Assembly: GCA_002338515.1 (NCBI GenBank)
Contig: DDIL01000172.1
Coordinates: 5,374 to 69,373 of the forward strand
Direction of reading: 5' to 3'
DNA from: Glaciecola sp. UBA1851
GTDB taxonomy: Bacteria > Pseudomonadota > Gammaproteobacteria > Enterobacterales > Alteromonadaceae
DNA length: 64,000 bases
Of this stretch, positions 25,890 to 34,395 are shown piece by piece. The translations under genes and the position numbers were made by a program. The first letter of the stretch is position 1. Each line of letters opens with the position of its first letter. The notes below the pieces were generated by a model that was not told where the DNA came from, did no database searches, and saw nothing but the letters and a program-made list of their open reading frames with translations.

Positions 25890-27866
25890 ATGACTACGAT
25901 AACAACGACTATTCCGCTCGTCTTGGCAGGCCCAATAATACGACACATATCAACTGACGTATTTACTTTGTGGCTGGTAACAAGTGAAGAGTTGTGCGCC
26001 CAAAATAGTGATTTTGATAGTACTAGCGGGGCTTTATCTCCAAGTTTATTTAACTCAAGCAATCAGACGATAGAAATACGCCCAAATAGTATAGAAATCA
26101 TTCACTTCAAATTGGGTCACAAAGCTTTTATTTATCAAATACTGATTACGCAGGAAGCGTTATTTCAAGCCAACGCCACATTTTTTTATGATATAGAAAT
26201 CACTACAAAATCAGGAAAATCATATCAACTAAGTAATGTATTACCCGATTTACTGTATCCAAATCAGGCTCAATTCTCTGTTAAATGTCCGAAAAACCTA
26301 ACAACTGTCATTCATGGTTCTTGCCGTAAAGCTCATTTCAGCGGTGATGATGCATTGCCTCAACTTGATAATTTGCTAGCTACGAAAATAAATAAGCAAG
26401 ATCTTGAAACAAGGCCAGACATACTTCTTCTTACCGGCGATCAGGTTTATGTTGATGATGTTGCAGGCCCGATGTTATTTGCAATACAACAAGTTATTGA
26501 CCTACTTGGTTTATTCCACGAAAAATTTGAAGGTTCTCAAGTTCAAGATTCAATCAACTTATGGGATAGTCAAGATGCTTTTTATGAAAGAGAAAATCTT
26601 CTACCTAAATCTAAAGATACAAAAAATTTAAACAAATCATTTTTTAAAGGCAAGAAAAAACCAATATTTACATCAGTCAACGCTTCTAATCATCTTATTG
26701 CTTTAAATGAAATGGTTGCGCTGTATTTGTTGTCTTGGTCTTCGCGACTATGGCCATTAGTGTCATTCGAAAAAAATGATCTTAAGCTTGAATATCAAGA
26801 CCGATATAATAACGAAAAATTAGCGATAAAAAACTTCGTAAAAGGTTTACCTGCAGTAGAGCGAGCTTTCGCCCATGTCGCAACTTATATGATTTTTGAT
26901 GATCATGACGTGACAGATGATTGGAATTTAACTCGGGCATGGGAAGAAGAGGTTTACGCTAATCCTTTTTCAAATAGAATCGTTGGCAATGCATTAGTTG
27001 CGTATTACTTATTTCAAGGTATTGGTAATCCTGAAAGCGCGTGGCGAGGACTTCTAAAAGATGCAAGCACCTGCTTTTCTGACAATTTTGAGAGTCACCA
27101 TGCCAAATTCATTGAAAAAGTGTATAAATTTGAAAACTGGCATTATGGCTTAGATACGCTACCTAAATTACAGGTTTTAGATACGCGAACTCAAAGATGG
27201 CGAAGTGAGTCTAATGAACATAAACCCTCAGGATTAATGGATTGGGAAAATTTATGTGAACTGCAGCAAAATTTAATTGGTGAAGAATCTGTCATAATGG
27301 TTTCAGCCGCGCCAGTTTACGGTGTTAAATTTATAGAAGCGATACAAAAATTATTTATCGTTTTTGGCGGCGCTTTAGTGGTAGATGCAGAGAATTGGAT
27401 GGCGCATAAGGGAACCGCTAGTGTAATGCTTAATATATTTAGACATGTAAAAACGCCACCGCACTTCATTGTTTTATCTGGAGATGTGCACTATTCATTT
27501 GTTTATGATGTCGGTTTAAGATTTAGGCGAAATAGTCCTAAAATAGTACAATTCACTGCCTCTGGTATTCACAATGAGTTTCCCAAAACGCTTATAACTT
27601 GGTTTGAGCGTATAAATCGATGGTTTTATGGTTATCGTTCTCCACTAAACTGGCTTACCAAGCGAAGAAATATGTCGATTAAAGAACGCAATGCAATCTA
27701 TTCACCTGTTAGCACTGATACGATAGAGCGAGGAATAGGCGATAAAAAGGATATCGTTAATGGCACATGTTTAGGTTTATTAACGTTAAATGATAAGGGT
27801 CATGAATCAGGGTGTAGATTAATCCTGGCCGATGGCTCTATCGTAGAATTTAAACAAGAACACTAA
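25890..27866 (+). CDS. PhoD-like metallophosphatase
   Basis: 658 residues. Metallophosphoesterase of the alkaline phosphatase D group: GSCRKAHF, first metal motif LLTGDQVYVDD, second DDHDVTDDWN, and third LSGDVHYSF near residue 530. The N-terminal 120 residues look like the beta-sandwich that precedes the catalytic domain in this family. There is no signal peptide or Tat motif, unlike exported PhoD, so it is probably cytoplasmic and could act on a phosphodiester rather than being a secreted phosphatase. Likely read with the flavodoxin gene 17 bp downstream. Confidence 0.85.
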   Translation: MTTITTTIPLVLAGPIIRHISTDVFTLWLVTSEELCAQNSDFDSTSGALSPSLFNSSNQTIEIRPNSIEIIHFKLGHKAFIYQILITQEALFQANATFFYDIEITTKSGKSYQLSNVLPDLLYPNQAQFSVKCPKNLTTVIHGSCRKAHFSGDDALPQLDNLLATKINKQDLETRPDILLLTGDQVYVDDVAGPMLFAIQQVIDLLGLFHEKFEGSQVQDSINLWDSQDAFYERENLLPKSKDTKNLNKSFFKGKKKPIFTSVNASNHLIALNEMVALYLLSWSSRLWPLVSFEKNDLKLEYQDRYNNEKLAIKNFVKGLPAVERAFAHVATYMIFDDHDVTDDWNLTRAWEEEVYANPFSNRIVGNALVAYYLFQGIGNPESAWRGLLKDASTCFSDNFESHHAKFIEKVYKFENWHYGLDTLPKLQVLDTRTQRWRSESNEHKPSGLMDWENLCELQQNLIGEESVIMVSAAPVYGVKFIEAIQKLFIVFGGALVVDAENWMAHKGTASVMLNIFRHVKTPPHFIVLSGDVHYSFVYDVGLRFRRNSPKIVQFTASGIHNEFPKTLITWFERINRWFYGYRSPLNWLTKRRNMSIKERNAIYSPVSTDTIERGIGDKKDIVNGTCLGLLTLNDKGHESGCRLILADGSIVEFKQEH

Positions 27867-27883
27867 AAGAGAAGTAGGGTTAG

Positions 27884-28408
27884 ATGAGTTTATCAATTGG
27901 TATTTTTTACGGTTCTACGACATGTTACACAGAAATGGCTGCCGAGAAAATTCAAGAAAAGCTGCAGGAACAATTTGGTTCGACAATTGAGATATTTGAT
28001 ATTAAAGATACATCTATCGCTAAATCCCAACTGTTCGATTTTATCATTTTTGGGATTTCTACTTGGGACTTTGGAGAGCTTCAAGAAGACTGGGAATCTA
28101 CATGGGATGACATCTCTTCACTCGATTTGTCAGGAAAGACAGTTGCATTGTATGGATTGGGTGATCAATACGGCTATGCAGACTGGTTTCAAGATGCACT
28201 AGGTATGTTACATGATGAAGTAATTGTTTTGGGCTGCGACATAGTTGGATATTGGCCTAACGAAGGTTATGAATTTACTGCCTCGAAAGCATTAGTGGAA
28301 AACGACCGATATTTTGTTGGCCTATCATTAGATGATGAAAATCAGTTTGAACAAACTGATGAAAGAATAGAAAAATGGTCGCAACAGCTCTTAAATGAAC
28401 TTTCTTAG
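27884..28408 (+). CDS. fldB: Flavodoxin, FldB-like
   Basis: 174 residues, long-chain flavodoxin binding FMN as a low-potential electron carrier. Phosphate-binding loop IGIFYGSTTCYTEMAAEKI, FMN-stacking Trp in GISTWDFGELQEDWES and Tyr region LGDQYGYADWFQDAL are all present. The sequence around FYGSTTCYTE and KALVENDRYFVGLSLDDENQFEQTDERI is closer to FldB than FldA. ATG has AGTAGGGTTAG upstream. Follows the PhoD-like gene by 17 bp. Confidence 0.9.
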   Translation: MSLSIGIFYGSTTCYTEMAAEKIQEKLQEQFGSTIEIFDIKDTSIAKSQLFDFIIFGISTWDFGELQEDWESTWDDISSLDLSGKTVALYGLGDQYGYADWFQDALGMLHDEVIVLGCDIVGYWPNEGYEFTASKALVENDRYFVGLSLDDENQFEQTDERIEKWSQQLLNELS

Positions 28409-28501
28409 AAATATTGTTCAGGAATTTTTAAAAAGAGACTATATATTTTCTTCTGAATAGTTATACTATACGACTATAGTTAAGATTGTGAGCGATGAAT
28501 A

Positions 28502-28906
28502 ATGAAAAGAAAAAAGCACACGTCAGGTGATGACGACGCACAAATTGATATGACGCCAATGCTCGACATTGTTTTTATAATGTTGATATTCTTTATTGTA
28601 ACGACTACGTTCTCTAATGAAAAAGGGCTATCTGCTAATCGTCCGCCAGATAACCCGCCTACTAATCAGCCGAGTAAAGCGCTATCTATAAGAATAGATG
28701 CGACTGGTCAGATTCAAATGGCTGGAAGAATAGTTGATATACGTAGAGTTGTAGCCAATACCCAAACATTTTTGGCAGAGAACAACACAACAACAGCGGC
28801 TATTCAGGCTCATGAAGATACCGAACACGGTATTGTGGTAGAAGTAATGGACCAAGTTAAACAAGCTGGCATAACAAACGTATCTATACTTGTTAAAGAG
28901 AATTAA
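28502..28906 (+). CDS. ExbD/TolR family protein without an ExbB partner
   Basis: 134 residues. N-terminal cytoplasmic tail, a single transmembrane helix (MLDIVFIMLIFFIVTTTF) with the conserved proton-path Asp at its start preceded by IDMTPM, then a periplasmic domain ending TNVSILVKEN. These are the marks of ExbD/TolR, which need an ExbB/TolQ pentamer to use proton motive force. No ExbB/TolQ or TonB gene lies near it; the neighbours are flavodoxin and YgjV. It presumably pairs with a distant ExbB. Ends in a strong bidirectional terminator. Confidence 0.9.
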   Translation: MKRKKHTSGDDDAQIDMTPMLDIVFIMLIFFIVTTTFSNEKGLSANRPPDNPPTNQPSKALSIRIDATGQIQMAGRIVDIRRVVANTQTFLAENNTTTAAIQAHEDTEHGIVVEVMDQVKQAGITNVSILVKEN

Positions 28907-28920
28907 CAAAGATTGATTTT

Positions 28921-28949
28921 AAAAAACCAGCTAATGCTGGTTTTTTTTT
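28921..28949. terminator. Bidirectional terminator, also carrying the ygjV stop codon
   Basis: AAAAAACCAGC-TAAT-GCTGGTTTTTT with a further T-run to 28949, an 11-bp stem. Serves exbD rightward and ygjV leftward; the ygjV stop (TAG, 28931-28933) lies in the hairpin. Confidence 0.9.
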
Positions 28950-29476
28950 GTCTGCGATTTGGTTTTCTGCCTAATATCCCGAAGCAGCGTATAGAATATG
29001 CTGCATAGATTTGTAAAATTAAATATTGTACCGAATACACTTCCAACAAGGATGGCATATAAAAGTCCTAATAATTCTGCGAACACAAACCATTGCCTCA
29101 TTTTTATAGCACTTTGCAAAACGATTGATCCAACTGTAAAAATTAGTGATGACGTATATGCAATAAAAATTATCCACGTGCTACCTAAGTAAAACCATTC
29201 GTAATAGAAAAATATCAAGTTAAGTAGTACAAACATTCCTAAAACAATGTTTCCTCTAAACCTCATTGCGATAATATTTCGAATACTTGCTAGAGCACAT
29301 CCAATTCCTGCAGCTTCAGCATTACCTAATAAGAAGAAATGTGTACTGACTGACGCCAATGCAAGGGCAGAAATCAGTCGGTATCGATTAATGTCTTGTT
29401 GTCGATACCCTATAAAGTTAAGAACAACAGCTAAGGCACCAAATGACTCAGCTAGAAATTGAGAATGTTCAAACAC
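28931..29476 (-). CDS. ygjV: YgjV family inner membrane protein
   Basis: 181 residues with about six transmembrane helices. Opening FLAESFGALAVVLNFIGYRQQDINRYRLISAL and ASVSTHFFLLGNAEAAGIGCALASIRNIIAMRF match the YgjV family (Imp-YgjV), function unknown. GTG start at 29476 with GGAG five bases upstream. The last residues are Lys/Gln-rich (RQKTKSQTKKNQH) and are encoded partly by the terminator hairpin, with the stop codon inside it. A terminator for the upstream gene lies just before its start, so its promoter must be within about 80 bp. Confidence 0.85.
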   Translation of the reverse strand: MFEHSQFLAESFGALAVVLNFIGYRQQDINRYRLISALALASVSTHFFLLGNAEAAGIGCALASIRNIIAMRFRGNIVLGMFVLLNLIFFYYEWFYLGSTWIIFIAYTSSLIFTVGSIVLQSAIKMRQWFVFAELLGLLYAILVGSVFGTIFNFTNLCSIFYTLLRDIRQKTKSQTKKNQH

Positions 29477-29496
29477 ATAGGCTCCAATAAAAATAA

Positions 29497-29520
29497 AGAC
29501 CGCCTTAAAAAAGGCGGTCT
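29497..29520 (-). terminator. Rho-independent terminator of the gene at 29561-29926
   Basis: 10-bp stem AGACCGCCTT/AAGGCGGTCT around AAAA. Read leftward it is followed by TTTATTTTTATT, placing it as the end of the leftward gene ending at 29561 and directly ahead of ygjV. Confidence 0.85.
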
Positions 29521-29560
29521 ATAAAATAACGCGAAACAGTCTATTACGAATAAATTATAT

Positions 29561-29926
29561 TTATTCGGTTTTTTGACGGGCAAACCAATCGTCATAACTT
29601 AGTAGAAAGCTTTCATCTTGACAATCAGCTGGATAAGCATACAACCCGAACTTGTCGCCCTCTTGATGAGTTAATACTACAGCCATGTTCGGCAATTGGT
29701 TCAGTTCGTTATGCATAGGGTCCCATATGGGAACATGGTAATTAGAAAGTTTTAATATAGGAACTTTGATGCCGTTAATTGTTGTGTAATGATTTGGAAC
29801 TGGGTTTGGAATAACTGCATATATGCAATGGAAAGGAATGTTAACCTGCACTCCATCCCACCAGAAACGTTCAACCTTTATCTTTTCTATCAAATTTGAC
29901 ACTGTCTTAGGTAATGCTGTATTCAT
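29561..29926 (-). CDS. Unknown protein, possible degenerate CheW-like fold
   Basis: 121 residues, no signal peptide. The pattern of short strands, VQVNIPFHCIYAVIP then IKVPILKLSNYHVPIW and NMAVVLTHQEGDKFGLYAYPAD, resembles a CheW-like coupling domain (substrate-binding beta-barrel plus VPVxxL), but the similarity is structural impression rather than motif identity. No chemotaxis genes are near. An AAGGAAAA ribosome site precedes the ATG. Its terminator stands at 29497-29520. Confidence 0.6.
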   Translation of the reverse strand: MNTALPKTVSNLIEKIKVERFWWDGVQVNIPFHCIYAVIPNPVPNHYTTINGIKVPILKLSNYHVPIWDPMHNELNQLPNMAVVLTHQEGDKFGLYAYPADCQDESFLLSYDDWFARQKTE

Positions 29927-30058
29927 GGCGTTTTCCTTGTATTATCACTGTGTTCGAATTGTTAGTTAGTTTCAGTCAAGCTATATATCTATATCCTATT
30001 CTATTTACTTTTCTTTAGGCCGCATTAACATAATGAAGGTTCAATTTAACTTAAGCAA

Positions 30059-30685
30059 CTAAAATACTTGAAGTTTAATCATTTGGCTAGCGACATGATT
30101 TGCGGTTACCGGTCTATATTTTGCAAGCGGACCTTGCATTAGCGGAGAAATCCATTTAGAAAGCTTCAATCCTAGCTCTTCAGCAAAACGTTGGTCATCC
30201 CGTTCACCCATTAACAAAGGAGGTCTGACTGCCGCAGCATTGGGTAACTGAGGCATAGTTAAAATGGCATTTTCCAATTCGCCTTTTACTCTTAAGTAAA
30301 AGTTTTTGCTTTTCGCATTTGCGCCTATTGACGAAATCCACACAAAACTTGTCGCTCTTTGCATTCTAGCAAGTTGCGCACATACATGCACAAACTCAAA
30401 ATCTACTCGTCTGAATGCTTTTTTACTACCCGCTTTTTTCATTGTTGTACCTAAACAACAGTACACATGCTGCACTGAAAAGTATCCTTGATAGTCCTGC
30501 AAATAATCAAAATCAATGACTAATGGTTGAATTTTTGCTTGAGGATCTTGATAGTCGTGTCGTTTAAGCGGCGCTCTGATCAGGCAAGTGACACTCTCGT
30601 ACCGCTCATCTGCACATAGTTGATTTACTAAAGCTTTACCTACTAACCCTGTTGCACCCAGTACTGTCGCTGAATATTTATCCAT
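30059..30685 (-). CDS. NAD(P)-binding atypical SDR, TIP30/HTATIP2-like
   Basis: 208 residues. Rossmann nucleotide-binding GATGLVGKALVNQL at 10-23, then CCLGTTMKKAGSKKAFRRVDFEFV and VWISSIGANAKSKNFYLRVKGELE, with YxxxK in FYLRVKGE, the signature of the TIP30-like oxidoreductases in marine bacteria. Substrate unknown. Only 5 bp separate the end of the PH-domain gene from its start, so the two are co-transcribed leftward. Confidence 0.85.
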   Translation of the reverse strand: MDKYSATVLGATGLVGKALVNQLCADERYESVTCLIRAPLKRHDYQDPQAKIQPLVIDFDYLQDYQGYFSVQHVYCCLGTTMKKAGSKKAFRRVDFEFVHVCAQLARMQRATSFVWISSIGANAKSKNFYLRVKGELENAILTMPQLPNAAAVRPPLLMGERDDQRFAEELGLKLSKWISPLMQGPLAKYRPVTANHVASQMIKLQVF

Positions 30686-30690
30686 AGATG

Positions 30691-31065
30691 TTAGGCAAAC
30701 ATCATATTAGCTAACGATTTTTGAACATCTGTCGCTAAGGCTTTTTTTATCTCTATTTCAATTGGCTCAGACCGTCCGGATATCCATATTTTGAGCTCAC
30801 AATCGGAATCAAAACTACCCGCCGTTTCGACATTAAATTGTGTAATAGATTTATATGGAATACTTAAATAGTCGATCTTTTTACCCGTCATTCCTTGCTT
30901 ATCTACATTAATTAAACGTTTATTAGTGAATACGTGTAAATCTCGTACCATTTTATAAGCTGTAACAACCTGTTCATTATCGGCAAGCACTTGTGCTAAC
31001 TCTTCTTGAACCTCAGATGCATCTGCTTCACTCGCATTGCCCATTAAACTATCTAATAACCCCAT
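30691..31065 (-). CDS. Bacterial PH-domain protein
   Basis: 124 residues. The main part matches the bacterial pleckstrin-homology fold of the YvbH/bPH_1 type: EQVVTAYKMVRDLHVFTNKRLINVDKQG, GKKIDYLSIPYKSITQFNVETAG, ELKIWISGRSEPIEIEIKK, AL..VQKSLANMM. Ribosome site AGAGGA precedes ATG. Such proteins are often short, cytoplasmic and of unknown role. First gene of a two-gene unit with the TIP30-like SDR. Confidence 0.87.
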   Translation of the reverse strand: MGLLDSLMGNASEADASEVQEELAQVLADNEQVVTAYKMVRDLHVFTNKRLINVDKQGMTGKKIDYLSIPYKSITQFNVETAGSFDSDCELKIWISGRSEPIEIEIKKALATDVQKSLANMMFA

Positions 31066-31167
31066 TGTTCATTCCTCTTTTTGTTTTATTTTGTATTGCG
31101 GATAGACTTACATCTGTATTCAATATACTTTATTAATACTAACGTTGTAACCCCATGATCAACATAC

Positions 31168-32163
31168 ATGAATTTACCTAATTATTTAGATATTGAGTCT
31201 GCACAGCTTCGTTTACGCTCACATGTAAAAGAAACTCCAATATTATCTAGTCATTTACTAAATGATTGGTTAGGCCATGACATATTTTTTAAGATGGAAT
31301 GTTTGCAAACCACCGGTGCATTTAAATTAAGAGGGGCCTATAATTTTATTGCTAAATTAGCTGAAAATAACGCGTTACCAACATCAATTGTTGCCAATTC
31401 ATCTGGGAATCATGCTCAAGCCGTTGCTTATGCAGCAAAAAAATTCAATATACCCGTAACTATATATTGCACAAAAACAATTTCGCCAGTAAAAGCAGCT
31501 GCAACAAAATTTTATGGTGCGAAAATTTTAACATTTGATTCAAGATTACAAGCAGATAAGGCTGTAGCAGAGGCGAGTCGAGCAATTGGATGTGTATGGA
31601 TTCCACCGTTTAACCATCCTGATATTATTGCAGGTCAAGGCACTGCAGCCAATGAAGCGTTTAGCAAAATAGATGGCCTAGATGCCGTGTTTGCGCCGTG
31701 TGGGGGTGGAGGTTTAATATCAGGCACTTATATTACCGCGAAACACTTCAATACAAATATTCAAGTTGTGGGGGCTGAACCCCTTAATGCGAATGATGCA
31801 GCTAGCTCATTAAGAAGTGGAGTAATTGAAACGCTTACGCATGCTCCAAATACACTTGCTGATGGCGCAGCGACGCCGAGTGTAGGGGAATATACATTTG
31901 AATTTATAAAACAATTAGATGGTTTTTATGAAGTAAATGAAAATAGAATAGCGTATTGGACTCAGTGGCTACAACATTTACTAAAAATGCATATAGAACC
32001 AACTTGCGCGATGACCATGCAAGCAGTCGCAGACTGGCTAAATAACCAACCTAGTAAAGATAAAAAGAGATTGTTAGTTATTATATCGGGTGGCAATATT
32101 AGCGCCGATAGTATGCAAAAAGTATGGAAAACTGATTATTTAGATCAAATCCCCAGCCTATAA
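31168..32163 (+). CDS. PLP-dependent threonine/serine dehydratase (serine racemase-like)
   Basis: 331 residues, fold-type II PLP enzyme. PLP lysine in QTTGAFKLRGAYN (near residue 52), SSGNHAQAVAYAAKKF, and phosphate loop CGGGGLISG. There is no C-terminal ACT-like regulatory domain, so it is a catabolic-type threonine or serine dehydratase or serine racemase, not the biosynthetic feedback-regulated IlvA. Substrate cannot be settled from sequence. Followed 21 bp downstream by an exported amidohydrolase, an association without an obvious pathway. Confidence 0.88.
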   Translation: MNLPNYLDIESAQLRLRSHVKETPILSSHLLNDWLGHDIFFKMECLQTTGAFKLRGAYNFIAKLAENNALPTSIVANSSGNHAQAVAYAAKKFNIPVTIYCTKTISPVKAAATKFYGAKILTFDSRLQADKAVAEASRAIGCVWIPPFNHPDIIAGQGTAANEAFSKIDGLDAVFAPCGGGGLISGTYITAKHFNTNIQVVGAEPLNANDAASSLRSGVIETLTHAPNTLADGAATPSVGEYTFEFIKQLDGFYEVNENRIAYWTQWLQHLLKMHIEPTCAMTMQAVADWLNNQPSKDKKRLLVIISGGNISADSMQKVWKTDYLDQIPSL

Positions 32164-32184
32164 ACAACAAAACGAGAGTAATAC

Positions 32185-33888
32185 ATGTTTAAATCATCAC
32201 AACTAATTTTAACAATAAAATGTGCAGCAGTAACGCTTATCTTAACTTATATTTTTGTTGCTTCTTCACCGGTTTTATCTAAAACCGTTCATTTTGTTAA
32301 CGCTAATGGCTACACACTAGATAGTGATGGAAATTTATTACAGTTCACCGATATGTTAGTTGAAGATGGTGTGATAACAGCAATTGGCACTAAGCTAGGC
32401 AATCCTAAACAAGAAGATATTGAGATTAAAAATTTAGCTAATAAAACTATTTTACCAGGACTCATTGATTCTCATGGACATATTCTGCGATTAGGCGCTA
32501 CGTTGCAGGAAGTTGATTTAAGAGGTTCTTCTAGCGAACAAGAAGCAGCTAACCGCGTTGTTGAGTTTGTATCAGGTAAAGAAATGGGTAAGAAGGAAGA
32601 AACAAACATATGGATACGTGGAGATGGTTGGAATCAAGAGCTGTGGGCAAATAGGCAATTCCCTACTAAAGCCAGTTTAGATAAATTACTACCTAATAAT
32701 CCAATTGTACTTAATCGAATAGATGGACATGCAATATGGGTAAATAGTAAAGCCCTTGAGCTGGCTGGCGTAACAAAAGATAGCGTATCACCAGCTGGTG
32801 GTGAAATTGTAAAAGATGCTGATGGAGAGCCAACAGGACTATTAATAGATAATGCAGAGTTTTTAGTTACGGATATTATTCCTAAAGCATCAGAAAACGA
32901 ACTTGAGCGACAGCTTAGCCTTGCTAGCCAACACCTTTTATCATTAGGGGTTACCAGCGCCCACGATGCTGGGATTTCAAAGCAAGTTAGAGACTTTTTC
33001 ATTTCAAAAGCAGAAAATAACGAACTTCAATTTAGAATCTATGCCATGTTAGCTGCAACCGACCCTAATATCATTAGTATGTTAAAAGATGGGCACTATA
33101 TGGATGAACAACAATTTTTATCTATAAGAAGCGTTAAAGCATATGGTGACGGGGCCTTAGGAAGCAGAGGCGCTGCATTAATTGAACCATATTCAGACGA
33201 CCCAGATAATTATGGTTTACTGGTAACAGCAGAAGAGCGTTTACCCTCATTGTTCAACAATATTATTGGTGCGAACTTTCAGCTTAATTTCCATGCTATT
33301 GGAGATAGAGCAAATAGGCTAGCATTAAATCAATTCGCCAAAACATTTGAATTATTCCCCGAAAATAATCAAAGACACCGCGTTGAGCATGCTCAAGTTG
33401 TTGCGGTTGAAGATATTCCTCTATTTAAAGAATATGGGATTATTCCAGCAATGCAACCCACCCATGCAACAAGTGATATGAATATGGCAGAAGATAGAGT
33501 TGGAAAAGCAAGATTAAAAGGCGCATACGCTTGGCAAACATTTCTTAAACAAGGATCTAGAATAGCATTTGGCTCTGACTTTCCTGTTGAATTGGCTAAC
33601 CCCTTTCATGGATTACATGCTGCCATTACACGTCAAGATGCTAATCAACAACCTAAGGATGGTTGGATAAGCAGTGAAAGTGTTACTCGTATACAAGCTC
33701 TTAAGGGATTTACTTTAGATGCCGCTTATTCTGGTTATCAAGAAGAATTTATTGGAAGCTTAGAGGTAGGAAAAAAGGCTGATTTCATCGTAATTGATAA
33801 AGACTACTTTAAAGTAGATGAATCAGAAATAAGAGATATAGAAGTATTAGCCACTTACATTGACGCTGAGCCAGTCTTTGTCAAATAG
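32185..33888 (+). CDS. Exported amidohydrolase family protein (YtcJ-like)
   Basis: 567 residues with a signal peptide (hydrophobic LTYIFVASSPVLS). Amidohydrolase-3 composition: metal-binding DSHGHI with the preceding TILPGLI, DGDALGSRGAAL-type motif GDGALGSRGAAL, NFHAIGDRANR, HRVEHAQVV, SDFPVELANPFHGLHAAITRQD and C-terminal VGKKADFIVIDKD. These form the metal ligands of the YtcJ group, acting on an unidentified N- or O-linked substrate in the periplasm. GAGAG ribosome site before ATG. Its last 42 bp overlap the 3' end of the convergent GNAT gene. Confidence 0.92.
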   Translation: MFKSSQLILTIKCAAVTLILTYIFVASSPVLSKTVHFVNANGYTLDSDGNLLQFTDMLVEDGVITAIGTKLGNPKQEDIEIKNLANKTILPGLIDSHGHILRLGATLQEVDLRGSSSEQEAANRVVEFVSGKEMGKKEETNIWIRGDGWNQELWANRQFPTKASLDKLLPNNPIVLNRIDGHAIWVNSKALELAGVTKDSVSPAGGEIVKDADGEPTGLLIDNAEFLVTDIIPKASENELERQLSLASQHLLSLGVTSAHDAGISKQVRDFFISKAENNELQFRIYAMLAATDPNIISMLKDGHYMDEQQFLSIRSVKAYGDGALGSRGAALIEPYSDDPDNYGLLVTAEERLPSLFNNIIGANFQLNFHAIGDRANRLALNQFAKTFELFPENNQRHRVEHAQVVAVEDIPLFKEYGIIPAMQPTHATSDMNMAEDRVGKARLKGAYAWQTFLKQGSRIAFGSDFPVELANPFHGLHAAITRQDANQQPKDGWISSESVTRIQALKGFTLDAAYSGYQEEFIGSLEVGKKADFIVIDKDYFKVDESEIRDIEVLATYIDAEPVFVK

Positions 33889-34395
33889 GTTATCTAGAAC
33901 AAGAAATTCACAATCTTCTGGCAGTACAAAAGACTTAGGCGCGGACCTGCGCTTAAACCCAAGGCCTTGGTAAGCTTTGAATGCAATTGTATTGGAACGA
34001 AAGACAAATAGCGTTATTTCTTCTATTTTGTTCATTTGCTTAGCTTCTAAATACAAAGAACGAATGAGTACTTTTAATAACCCTTTATTTCTGTACTCAG
34101 GATTGACCGCGAGTCGTGCTAAATGCAATTGGGTTCTTACGAGCTGAAATTGTCCAAACGCGCAGGGATGCTGACAATTTGACTCCATAGTACTCTTCAA
34201 TATCAAGCTATTGTAGTTTGGCGACCTTAATTGATTAATGATGTCTTCATGAGACTGGTCATACAGTAGAGATGGACCGGCCCATAACAAAAAGTCGTAC
34301 TTTGAATTAAACCATGTTAACAGCGCCTTGAAATCTGACATTGAAGGCACTGAACATCTAATACTTGTATTATCTAGTATAGTGTTTTTATCCAT
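33847..34395 (-). CDS. GNAT family N-acetyltransferase
   Basis: 182 residues. The acetyl-CoA-binding core is RLAVNPEYRNKGLLKVLIRSLYLEAK (motif A, with RNKGLL rather than the usual RGxGxG/A), then TLFVFRSNTIAFKAYQGLGFKRR, typical of RimI-like enzymes. Substrate not predictable. Start ATG at 34395 overlaps the MBL gene 3' end by 22 bp; a later ATG (MSDFKALL) is possible. Its end overlaps the amidohydrolase tail. Confidence 0.85.
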   Translation of the reverse strand: MDKNTILDNTSIRCSVPSMSDFKALLTWFNSKYDFLLWAGPSLLYDQSHEDIINQLRSPNYNSLILKSTMESNCQHPCAFGQFQLVRTQLHLARLAVNPEYRNKGLLKVLIRSLYLEAKQMNKIEEITLFVFRSNTIAFKAYQGLGFKRRSAPKSFVLPEDCEFLVLDNLFDKDWLSVNVSG

